Shown here one piece after another: positions 1-6,078 of a stretch of 21,870 bases of DNA. The position numbers were made by a program, and so were the translations under genes. The notes under the pieces were generated by a model that saw nothing but the letters and a program-made list of their open reading frames with translations, was not told the DNA's origin and did not search any database. Numbering within the stretch: position 1 is the stretch's first letter; each line of letters begins with the position of its first letter. Origin of the DNA: an uncultured Methanofollis sp. (GTDB lineage: Archaea > Halobacteriota > Methanomicrobia > Methanomicrobiales > Methanofollaceae); the NCBI RefSeq assembly GCF_937919355.1, contig NZ_CALFSA010000221.1, positions 1-21,870 of the forward strand, given 5' to 3'.

Positions 1-79
1 GGGCGAGGAAGAAGAAACCCACGGCGATGATGAAGCCCATCATCACGATCCACTGCCCTTCGTCGTCTAACCTCTCCAT
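1..79 (-). CDS. Partial small membrane-anchored protein, pseudopilin-like (runs off the left edge)
   Basis: Only the first 26 codons are in the window. They read MERLDDEGQWIVMMGF followed by a hydrophobic run (IIAVGFFFLA), so a short acidic head precedes a membrane segment. The ATG at 77-79 overlaps the last 13 bases of the upstream gene, which points to translational coupling in one operon. An N-terminal charged head plus one hydrophobic helix resembles the small pilin-like proteins found in groups in haloarchaea and methanogens. That family link is inferred from architecture only, since the rest of the protein is missing. It is the most downstream visible member of the three-gene overlapping set at 1-1517. 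Confidence 0.6.
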   Translation of the reverse strand, partial: MERLDDEGQWIVMMGFIIAVGFFFLA

Positions 80-579
80 ATGAGCACCTCCACCATCACG
101 ACCTGTTCGCCGGTTCTGACATCTACAGGTGAACCGATGGGTTTGCCGTTTATGGTCACGAGCCTCGTCACCCGCACCGCCTGCTCGTAGCCGGTCATCT
201 CCTGCGATTGCACGAACTGTTTTGTTTTAACGTCGTCATTGGCCCGGTATGATACGTACGTGGAGAACTGGAGGTTGTCCTGTTCCGGGCCGGTATTGTT
301 ATTCAGAAGTTTGCTGAAACGCTCCTTGAACGCATTTTTATTACTGTCTCCCCAGTCGCTCAGGTATTTTTCGAGTTCGCTTGGATCTCCGTTCTTAATC
401 GGCGTGTCCATCACCGCCAGCACGTCGTTGCCGAGGACTTCAAGCTGCATGTCGGTGATGTGCGAGTCGCCCGGCGTGTACACGCTCGTCGTCCCGGCGA
501 CGAGGTACGCCGTCGCCAGGATGATGAACGCCGCCGCAATTCCCTCCATCGTGTAGAGCTGCGCAGAGTCGTCTACCAT
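67..579 (-). CDS. Secreted/membrane-anchored pseudopilin-like protein (DUF7288-like)
   Basis: 170 residues. A short head (MVDDSAQLYTMEG) is followed by one hydrophobic helix at about residues 13-32 (IAAAFIILATAYLVAG), then a hydrophilic extracellular domain. The pattern 'xAQxYTxEG + hydrophobic helix + later xDVLAVMD' resembles the DUF7288 pseudopilin-like family that clusters with DUF7285-7289 proteins in haloarchaea; this comparison is from memory of the family and was not computed. No cysteines are visible. The start overlaps the stop of the upstream gene by 7 bases, and its own stop overlaps the next start by 13 bases, so all three are probably co-translated. Likely role: a minor subunit of a type IV pilus-like or secretion structure. 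The function is inferred. Confidence 0.7.
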   Translation of the reverse strand: MVDDSAQLYTMEGIAAAFIILATAYLVAGTTSVYTPGDSHITDMQLEVLGNDVLAVMDTPIKNGDPSELEKYLSDWGDSNKNAFKERFSKLLNNNTGPEQDNLQFSTYVSYRANDDVKTKQFVQSQEMTGYEQAVRVTRLVTINGKPIGSPVDVRTGEQVVMVEVLIWRG

Positions 580-1517
580 ACCGCCACCTCCAGCACGGCA
601 GGTTTCAGGGGAGGAGGCGGGGCCGTGGTGTAGTTGTACGTGAATGTCTTGCTGGTCAATGTGTCCGAATCAAAGAGGAATCTGATCTCCATCTGGTTCG
701 TCTCCGATGCCTTCCCGCTGAAAAATCCGGGTTCAAGGGAGAGCTTGATGTTATCAGACGCCTGTTGCGGAAGGTTTGCCGGTGCCCCGCCGATCTGGAT
801 ATTCTCTTCCGGTACTGCAGGCGGCACCCAGGATTTGCCGCGGTATATCCGCACACCGGTCAGGTTCCCCGAGATACTCGGATCCTTGAGTGTGATATTT
901 ATCCTGTCCCCGAAGGGGTCGACCCGGTAGGCCTCAGGTCGGCCGAGGAGTTCTGAGAAGTTCATGGCGACTGCGAAGGTGCCGTTGGTGGACATCTGTT
1001 CCCCTTCATTAACGACGTTAAATGTCGCCTCCGCGGGTTCCTTCACCATCACCGTCCGCCTGATATACCCGTGGTCGCCCTCGGGGACCGGGTCGCCAAG
1101 GGTGCGGGTTCCGTCATCCGTCTTCAGGCTGATATTGAAGGAGTACGGATAGTCCGAGAAAAAAACCGTCTCCCTGTAAAAGTCGGGGTCGTTCTGGTAG
1201 TGTGTTTTATTGAAGAACGCGTCTATCTTTCCCATGGAGAGGACGTTTGGCGTCTCCTTTGAGACAGCAAGCCCCATCCGCTTCACGCGGTCCATTGCTG
1301 TCGCCTCCCCCTCCCAGCGACTGTTCCCGGTCATGGTGAAGTCGTCGAACCACCACCCCGGGTCTTCGGCAAGGATCACCGACGTCCGGTAGGCGACGCC
1401 GTCGTTGTCGATGGTGGCGCTCTGGAGACCGGCGAGCATCCCCGGCACCATCCCTGCCGCGACGATCAGGCCGAGGAGGAAGATCGTGAACCCGGCCAGG
1501 AAGTCGAGGGAGAGCAT
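573..1517 (-). CDS. Secreted/membrane-anchored pseudopilin-like protein (DUF7287-like)
   Basis: 314 residues. The N-terminus (MLSLDFLAGFTIFLLGLI) is a hydrophobic helix starting almost at residue 1. It is followed by a long extracellular domain rich in N-x-S/T sites (about residues 30-300) and a proline run (APPPPLKP) near the C-terminus. The 'xLDFxxGFxIFLL' start is typical of pilin-like proteins of archaeal minor-pilin clusters. The ATG at 1515-1517 has no good ribosome-binding site. The frame stays open upstream back to 1545 and adds an ALDNDSG segment with no ATG, GTG or TTG, so the annotated start may be short. The gene lies 24 bases after the lipoprotein gene and overlaps the next gene by 7 bases. 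Confidence 0.7.
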   Translation of the reverse strand: MLSLDFLAGFTIFLLGLIVAAGMVPGMLAGLQSATIDNDGVAYRTSVILAEDPGWWFDDFTMTGNSRWEGEATAMDRVKRMGLAVSKETPNVLSMGKIDAFFNKTHYQNDPDFYRETVFFSDYPYSFNISLKTDDGTRTLGDPVPEGDHGYIRRTVMVKEPAEATFNVVNEGEQMSTNGTFAVAMNFSELLGRPEAYRVDPFGDRINITLKDPSISGNLTGVRIYRGKSWVPPAVPEENIQIGGAPANLPQQASDNIKLSLEPGFFSGKASETNQMEIRFLFDSDTLTSKTFTYNYTTAPPPPLKPAVLEVAVW

Positions 1518-1541
1518 TCCTGAGTCGTTGTCGAGTGCCGT

Positions 1542-2087
1542 TCAGACCACCCCCCCGGTCTGTGCGTCGAAGGCGAGGGTCTCGGGTGTGGGGGCGTGCG
1601 ACCTCAGGGTGTACGTACCATTCACCAGGGTTAGGTCGGTCAACGGTCCGAGTCCTCCGATCTCGTCGGCATGCACCTCATAGAGGTCGGTGGGCATGAG
1701 GGTTGTGTCCAGCGGGATCGTCTCACCGTCCAGCGGGTGGTTCCAGTTCAGTCTCGACCATGTGCCGTGTGAGTAGACGAGGAGCGAAGGCCTGCCGTCC
1801 TGCCGTATGCCAAGGACCCAGGTGCTCGCGTTGCCTGCGGCCGCGACATCGGTGCCGCTCACCGTGATGACCTCCATCCCGGTGATATTCTCGAACCCCT
1901 CCCCTGCGAGCACCTCCAGATCCGCGAGAGCGGTTTCAAGGTGTGTCTTCTCCTCCGTCGAGGGGGACGTCACATCCCTGATCCCACCGCTTGCGGCCCC
2001 GTTTGCGGGTGTCGTCGTGCAGCCGCAGGCACAGGAGAATGCAAGTACGCAGAAGATAAGGGGGGCAATGAGGTGCGAGGGCTTCAT
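1542..2087 (-). CDS. Predicted secreted lipoprotein, function unknown
   Basis: 181 residues from the ATG at 2085-2087. The N-terminus MKPSHLIAPLIFCVLAFSCA is a signal peptide ending in a cluster of cysteines (C19, C21, C23), any of which could be the lipidated residue, although none sits in a perfect lipobox. The rest is a soluble domain with N-x-S/T sites (NITG, NAST, NGTYT). Its middle strand pattern (STWVLGIRQDGRPSLLVYSH) resembles small beta-rich surface domains. I do not recognise the family. The frame is open further upstream to 2126, but those codons lie inside the TATA box at 2114-2124, so a start there is unlikely. First gene of the operon that leads into the pseudopilin-like set. 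Confidence 0.65.
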   Translation of the reverse strand: MKPSHLIAPLIFCVLAFSCACGCTTTPANGAASGGIRDVTSPSTEEKTHLETALADLEVLAGEGFENITGMEVITVSGTDVAAAGNASTWVLGIRQDGRPSLLVYSHGTWSRLNWNHPLDGETIPLDTTLMPTDLYEVHADEIGGLGPLTDLTLVNGTYTLRSHAPTPETLAFDAQTGGVV

Positions 2088-2113
2088 AGCACGGATCCAT
2101 TTTAGGGAGATTA

Positions 2114-2124
2114 GTATATATATC
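2114..2124 (-). promoter_or_regulatory. TATA box for the lipoprotein/pseudopilin operon
   Basis: On the minus strand the sequence reads GATATATATAC, a near-consensus archaeal TATA box. Its centre lies about 32 bases upstream of the ATG at 2087, so transcription should begin a few bases before the start codon. This spacing is the main reason for choosing the ATG at 2087. Confidence 0.65.
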
Positions 2125-2173
2125 ATTTGAATCTGTATTGCTGTATTACATCTTTTTGATCTGTGTTTCGGGT

Positions 2174-2181
2174 CTTTTTAT
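2174..2181 (+). promoter_or_regulatory. Possible TATA box for the FmdE-family gene
   Basis: CTTTTTAT is the best TATA-like element between the two divergent genes on the plus strand. Transcription from it would start near 2205, leaving a leader of about 125 bases before the ATG at 2330. No TATA-like sequence is visible closer to the start codon. Confidence 0.4.
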
Positions 2182-2204
2182 CCGTGATATTGCCGCACGC
2201 CCCT

Positions 2205-2329
2205 GATGTCGGAGTGGTGGAGTTACATTCCAGGATGATGTGCTCTTCTCCACCCGGACGCAAGTGATACAATCTGCGGTGTTCCGCGACAGTAACACTT
2301 TTCACGAGAAACGTGTCACCTCCCCTCCT
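2205..2329 (+). promoter_or_regulatory. Candidate structured 5' leader of the FmdE-family gene (three hairpins)
   Basis: Three stems follow one another. (1) GGTGGAG at 2216-2222 pairs with CTCCACC at 2248-2254, with an inner ACAT/ATGT pairing. (2) GCGG-tgtt-CCGC lies near 2275-2286. (3) At 2295-2316, ACAC pairs with GTGT and TTTC with GAAA around an ACGA loop, with one mismatch. The bases just before the ATG are pyrimidine-rich (TCACCTCC at 2316-2323, then CCTCCT), so there is no Shine-Dalgarno sequence; that stretch instead looks like the 16S rRNA 3' tail. The pairings are read directly from the sequence. A regulatory role is inference. Confidence 0.35.
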
Positions 2330-2938
2330 ATGCAGAACCCCACCTTCGAGGAAGCCGCCCGCTTTCACGGCCACCGCTGCCCCGGTCTTGCCTTCGGGTA
2401 CCGCGCCGCTGAGGTAGCAATGGAAAAAGTCGGCGCCTCCCGTGCCCCCGACGAAGAACTTGTGGCGATCATCGAGAACGACGCCTGCGGTGTGGACGGC
2501 ATCCAGGTCGTCACAGGGTGCACTGTCGGGAAGGGGAACCTCATCCTCCGCGACCTCGGCAAGAGCGCCTGGACCCTCATCAACCGCACGAGCGGGAAGG
2601 CGGTGCGGATCATGACACGCCCCGACTTCTCCGTCGATCTCGTCGACCCCATGTTTCACCCCCTGCGGGCGAAGGTCCACGGGGGGTCGGCGACGCCCGC
2701 CGAGAGAAAAGCCTACAGGGAACACCTCGACGGCGTCTGTTCCGCCATACTGACGCACCCCGCCGATGAGATCTTCGCCGTCAGGGAGGTGGCGCCCGAC
2801 GTCCCTGAGAAGGCACGGATCTTTGCGTCGTACACCTGCGCCGTCTGTGGGGAACAGGTCGCCGAATCGCGGGCTCGGGTCAAGGACGGGAAGATCGTCT
2901 GCATCCCGTGCGCCGGAAAATATTCAAGAGGGTGGTGA
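2330..2938 (+). CDS. FmdE-family protein with C-terminal zinc ribbon
   Basis: 202 residues. The FmdE domain (PF02663) occupies about residues 5-150 and begins with the signature FHGHRCPGLAFGYR (H13, H15, C17). Conserved C53 (NDACGVDGIQ) and C64 (TGCTVGKGN) follow. A zinc ribbon (C170, C173, C191, C194) closes the protein, the usual layout of methanogen FmdE homologues. FmdE was named as a protein associated with molybdenum formylmethanofuran dehydrogenase. Its exact function is unsettled, and stand-alone paralogues like this one are common and need not belong to that enzyme. The start was chosen because the family begins at MQNPTFEEAARFHGH; the upstream in-frame GTG at 2240 lies inside a predicted hairpin. 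Cytoplasmic and monocistronic, convergent with the DUF1015 gene 21 bases away. Confidence 0.85.
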   Translation: MQNPTFEEAARFHGHRCPGLAFGYRAAEVAMEKVGASRAPDEELVAIIENDACGVDGIQVVTGCTVGKGNLILRDLGKSAWTLINRTSGKAVRIMTRPDFSVDLVDPMFHPLRAKVHGGSATPAERKAYREHLDGVCSAILTHPADEIFAVREVAPDVPEKARIFASYTCAVCGEQVAESRARVKDGKIVCIPCAGKYSRGW

Positions 2939-2948
2939 CCCCTCTCTC

Positions 2949-2961
2949 AAAAACTGTTTTT
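2949..2961. terminator. Bidirectional U-tract terminator between convergent genes
   Basis: AAAAAC-T-GTTTTT is a perfect inverted repeat in the 21-base gap between the FmdE gene stop and the DUF1015 stop. It gives a T5 run on each strand just after the respective stop codon, as archaeal U-tract termination needs. Confidence 0.5.
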
Positions 2962-4231
2962 ATTCCTTCTTCCCCTCGCCGAGCGTGTGGATCACAAGCC
3001 CGGAGAGGAGTTTCGGCTCGAACCAGGTCGACTTCGGGGGCATGACCATGCCTGCGCCGGCGATCTTCATCACAGTCTCGACATTGACCGGCTGCATCGA
3101 GAAGGCGACAGCGAATTCGCCTGAGTCTACCTTCTTTTCGAGGTCGGCGAGAGGCCGGGCGCCGCCGAGGTACTGGAGGCGTGCGTCGCCCCGCGGGTCG
3201 GTGATCCCGAGCATCCCCTCAAGCACCTTCTTCTGGAGGACCGAGACGTCGAGCGAACCGATCAGGTCGTCGGGGTTTTCGACAGGAGAGGTGACCTCGT
3301 ACCAGGTGCCGCCCAGGTACATGTGGAAGATGTGGTGACCATCGGCCTTCCTGAGGGGCGGCACGCGGAAGACAGTGTCGTCGATCTCGCCGTACGGCTT
3401 CACCTCGAAGTTCTTCTTCAGGGCGGCAAGGAAGGACTCCGGCGTGTACCTCCCGAGATCGGTGACGAGCCGCGAGTAACCGTGGATCTTCACCCTCTTG
3501 TGGGCGAGGAGGATCGCCATGAAACGGCCGTCCTCGACCTCATAGGTCCCGGCCTTCCTGCGGTCCTCTGCGACCGTCACCGCCGACTTTGCGCGGTGGT
3601 GGCCGTCGGCGATGTACGCCGCCGGCACGCGGGAGAAGAGACTCTCGATGTGTGCGAGGCGGACAGGGTCGCTGATCCTGAAGAGTTCGTGGACATTCCC
3701 CTGCTCTGTCTTGACGACCGCGTCGGGTCCGCCCTCCGGGAGAATGGACTCGATGTACTCGAAGATGTCCCCTTCGTCGGGGTACAGCACGACCACGAGT
3801 CCGGTATTCGCGTTCGTGGCGTCGATATGCCGTGTCCTGTCCCGTTCCTTGTCATAGCGGGTGTGCTCGTGCTTCTTGATGACGTCCTGGATGTAGTCAT
3901 CGACGTCAAGGCAGGCCACAAGCCCGAGATAGAGGTTGCCCCCCTGCTTCACCCGGTAGAGGTACATCGACGGGGTCTCGTCCCGGCGGAAGATCCCCTT
4001 CTCCTGCATATCCTTGAAGTTCTCCCTCGCCTTCTCGTAGATCCGCTCGTCGTCGGCCGGGATGTCCCGGAGGACGGCGTCGGTCCTGCTCACGCTCAGA
4101 AAAGAAAGCGGGTTTTTCCCGATAATTTCTGCGGCCTCGCCTGTCGTCACCACGTCGTACGGCACCGAGGCGATTCTGGCGGCATATGCGCGCTCAGGCC
4201 GCAGCCCTGCAAAACGGTATACCTTTACCAT
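2960..4231 (-). CDS. DUF1015 (COG4198) family protein
   Basis: 423 residues, the normal size for this family. Recognisable segments are the N-terminal YRFAGLRPERAYAARIASVPYD region, the central KKHEHTRYDKERDRTRHIDA block and ADGHHRAKSA, a conserved histidine/acidic motif, followed by a C-terminal domain of about 150 residues. The family is widespread in anaerobes and methanogens and is often found near serine or one-carbon genes, but its reaction is unknown. The ATG at 4229-4231 was preferred over the GTG at 4238-4240. It has GTGAT five bases upstream and lies 45 bases from the TATA box at 4276-4283. Cytoplasmic, transcribed alone. Confidence 0.85.
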   Translation of the reverse strand: MVKVYRFAGLRPERAYAARIASVPYDVVTTGEAAEIIGKNPLSFLSVSRTDAVLRDIPADDERIYEKARENFKDMQEKGIFRRDETPSMYLYRVKQGGNLYLGLVACLDVDDYIQDVIKKHEHTRYDKERDRTRHIDATNANTGLVVVLYPDEGDIFEYIESILPEGGPDAVVKTEQGNVHELFRISDPVRLAHIESLFSRVPAAYIADGHHRAKSAVTVAEDRRKAGTYEVEDGRFMAILLAHKRVKIHGYSRLVTDLGRYTPESFLAALKKNFEVKPYGEIDDTVFRVPPLRKADGHHIFHMYLGGTWYEVTSPVENPDDLIGSLDVSVLQKKVLEGMLGITDPRGDARLQYLGGARPLADLEKKVDSGEFAVAFSMQPVNVETVMKIAGAGMVMPPKSTWFEPKLLSGLVIHTLGEGKKE

Positions 4232-4275
4232 GGGGATCACGTATCTTGGAGCTGCTAATACTTTCCCCCCTGGTC

Positions 4276-4283
4276 AATATATT
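4276..4283. promoter_or_regulatory. Palindromic TATA box between DUF1015 and rimI
   Basis: AATATATT is its own reverse complement and is the only strong TATA-like element in the 79-base divergent gap. It ends 28 bases before the rimI ATG at 4311, giving a leaderless transcript. It lies 45 bases from the DUF1015 ATG, leaving a short leader. One element may therefore serve both directions. Confidence 0.45.
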
Positions 4284-4310
4284 TCCTTGCGCACGAGGTA
4301 GTAATCAACA

Positions 4311-4772
4311 ATGTCAGAGCCCGGTTTTTTCCTGCGAAAGGCGACAGCAGCGGATATCCCTGCCATCGTCGCCATCGAGTGCGAGTCCTTCGTGGACCCC
4401 TGGAACGAGGAGACTTTCATCCAGGCGCTTGAGTGCTGGGCCGAAACTTTCTTTGTGGCGGTCGTGGACGGAGAGGTTGCGGGCTTCATCGTCGGAGGTA
4501 TCGAGGACACGGGCGAGGCGGTATACGGCCATATCTGCAACTTCGCGGTCGCCGAGAAGTTCAGGCACCGGGGGATAGGGCGTCTGCTCGTCCGCGCCGC
4601 CGAACGTCAGTTCGCCGTCGCCCTTGCCGAGGGCGTGCAACTGGAGGTCAGGGCCTCCAACACCACGGCCCGGAGTTTCTACCGGAAGCACGGCTACCAG
4701 CCCGTCTTCACCGTCGCCCGGTATTACGCCAATGGCGAGGACGCCATCGTGATGATGAAGTGGTTCTTCTGA
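4311..4772 (+). CDS. rimI: Ribosomal-protein/N-terminal alanine acetyltransferase, RimI type (GNAT)
   Basis: 153 residues, one GNAT fold. The acetyl-CoA pyrophosphate loop is R85-HRG-I-G90 (RHRGIGRLLV). The RimI/Ard1 tail is clear: LEVRASNTTARSFYRKHGYQ, then YYANGEDAIVM. Archaeal members acetylate protein N-termini, including ribosomal proteins, after methionine removal. The substrate cannot be read here. The ATG lies 28 bases after the palindromic TATA box, which suggests a leaderless mRNA. The gene stands alone, convergent with the HMG-CoA reductase gene. Other GNAT N-acyltransferases are possible but less likely given the conserved RimI-type C-terminal motifs. Confidence 0.85.
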   Translation: MSEPGFFLRKATAADIPAIVAIECESFVDPWNEETFIQALECWAETFFVAVVDGEVAGFIVGGIEDTGEAVYGHICNFAVAEKFRHRGIGRLLVRAAERQFAVALAEGVQLEVRASNTTARSFYRKHGYQPVFTVARYYANGEDAIVMMKWFF

Positions 4773-4780
4773 AGGAAGGG

Positions 4781-4800
4781 CCGGGGGTGCCGTCCCCCGG
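4781..4800 (+). terminator. GC hairpin after rimI
   Basis: CCGGGGG-tgccgt-CCCCCGG forms a perfect 7-base-pair stem 8 bases after the rimI stop. On the minus strand a T5 run (4813-4817) precedes it, so the gap may stop transcripts from both sides. Confidence 0.55.
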
Positions 4801-4832
4801 TGAAAGTCCTTCAAAAAGATATTTTCCAGGAA

Positions 4833-4848
4833 CCGGGGTCATCCCCGG
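4833..4848 (-). terminator. GC hairpin overlapping the HMG-CoA reductase stop codon
   Basis: CCGGGG-tcat-CCCCGG is a perfect 6-base-pair stem whose tetraloop contains the reductase stop codon (4839-4841). On the minus strand it is followed by an AT-rich stretch ending in TTTTT at 4813-4817, consistent with an intrinsic terminator. Confidence 0.5.
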
Positions 4849-6047
4849 CCGAGTTGCTTGTGGGCCCTGGCGAGGTGGTGGGCGGCGAGGGCGCCGAGGA
4901 GGGAGAGTTCGCCGGCAAGCACGCCTGCCGCCACGATCTCCGCGAACGCCTTTGCATGTGTCCCTTCTGGCTCGCCTCCGCCGGCGACGCCGAGGAGGTT
5001 GAGGCAGGCGGCCTGGGTATCGATGCCGGTGCCGCCGCCGACCGTGCCCACCTGTACGGCCGGGAGGGTGACGGCCACATAGGCCCCGCCATCCGTCTCC
5101 TCGACCGTGGTGATGGCGCTGCTCCCCTCGACGACATGCGCGGCGTCCTGCCCGCAGGCGAGGTACAGGGCGGCGATGATATTCGCGGCATGGGCGTTGA
5201 AGCCGAGAGACCCGGCCCGTGCCGATCCTATGAGATTCTTACGGTAGTTCACCGCGGCAAGAGTCTTTGCGTCGGTTTTGAAGACCGTCCTTATCAGGTC
5301 GTCGGAGAGGTGTACGCCGGCGACGACGGTCTTGCCCCTCCCCTCGACGAGGTTCATGGCCGCGGGCTTCTTGTCGACACACATGTTGCCGGAGAGAGCG
5401 ATGAGGCGGGCCCCCGTCTCCGCCTCGACGAGGTCGGCGATCTCCGCCGTGGCGATCGTCGCCATGTTCATGCCCATAGCGTCCTTGGTGTCGTAGGCAC
5501 ACCTCAGGAATACGCTGGTGCCGACGACGTACGGCGTCACGGAGAGGAGTTTCCCGCGGGAGGTGGTCTTTGCCGCCGCGGCGGCGAGTTCGGCGAAGTG
5601 CGCTTCAGCCCAGTCTGCGACCTCCTTTGCATGCACGATATCGCGGGCGGCAAAGACCGGAGCGCGGGTCATGGCGTCGGAGAGGACCCTGACGTCGGCC
5701 CCTCCCGCCTTCGTGATCGCCGAGGCCCCCCTGTTGATCGAGGCGACGAGCGCTCCCTCGGTCGTTGCAAGAGGGAGCCAGCGGGCGCCTTTTGCGAACT
5801 CGCCGTTGACCTGCAGGGGCCCGGCGACCCCGACCGGGACCTGGACGGCGCCGATCATGTTCTCGATGTTCCTCTTCACCACCCGGTCGATGCCGATGGA
5901 GAAGGTGCCGAGCGCTTCAAGGTCTGCCCCGGTCTCCCCCTCGATATACTCGCGCCTCACCCTGACGGCCTCTTCAGGCGGGAGTTCCCCCTCCAGGGCG
6001 TAGAGTTTGAGAGTTCCATTTTTTAGTCTTGCGAGAGCATCATCCAT
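4839..6047 (-). CDS. hmgA: Hydroxymethylglutaryl-CoA reductase (NADPH), class I
   Basis: 402 residues, the usual archaeal length, with no membrane domain. It reduces HMG-CoA to mevalonate for isoprenoid lipid synthesis. Signatures in order: GVAGPLQVNGEF, ATTEGALVASINRG (catalytic E97), DAMGMNM (nucleotide binding, about 189-195), SGNMCVDKKPAAMNLVEG (catalytic K226), GQDAAHVVEGSSAITT (D301) and a C-terminal histidine near 391 (AAHHLARAH). The DKKPAAMN and DAMGMNM motifs place it in class I. The ATG at 6045-6047 was chosen because MDDALARLKNG matches family starts; the long open frame upstream has no family similarity. A TATA-like CTTTATCC about 25-30 bases upstream suggests a leaderless mRNA. 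It is separated from the synthase/thiolase operon only by the divergent tRNA methyltransferase gene. Confidence 0.95.
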   Translation of the reverse strand: MDDALARLKNGTLKLYALEGELPPEEAVRVRREYIEGETGADLEALGTFSIGIDRVVKRNIENMIGAVQVPVGVAGPLQVNGEFAKGARWLPLATTEGALVASINRGASAITKAGGADVRVLSDAMTRAPVFAARDIVHAKEVADWAEAHFAELAAAAAKTTSRGKLLSVTPYVVGTSVFLRCAYDTKDAMGMNMATIATAEIADLVEAETGARLIALSGNMCVDKKPAAMNLVEGRGKTVVAGVHLSDDLIRTVFKTDAKTLAAVNYRKNLIGSARAGSLGFNAHAANIIAALYLACGQDAAHVVEGSSAITTVEETDGGAYVAVTLPAVQVGTVGGGTGIDTQAACLNLLGVAGGGEPEGTHAKAFAEIVAAGVLAGELSLLGALAAHHLARAHKQLGRG

Positions 6048-6078
6048 GAGATTACTATCAGGAGTTTTGGGGATAAAG

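Noticed and set aside
2123..2758. Minus-strand frame with a GGAGGTGA-like sequence upstream near 2316-2325
   Set aside because: It is antisense to the FmdE-family gene, and the apparent ribosome-binding site points away from any plausible start of this frame; no motif is seen.
3323..4258. Long plus-strand open frame of about 311 codons opposite the DUF1015 gene
   Set aside because: It is a shadow of the GC-rich minus-strand gene: biased composition (many R, V, D), no family motif and no promoter, while the opposite strand encodes a recognisable full-length family.
4800..6026. Plus-strand open frame of about 408 codons opposite HMG-CoA reductase
   Set aside because: The minus strand carries every HMG-CoA reductase motif. 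The plus frame has only repetitive G/R/D-rich sequence produced by codon bias.
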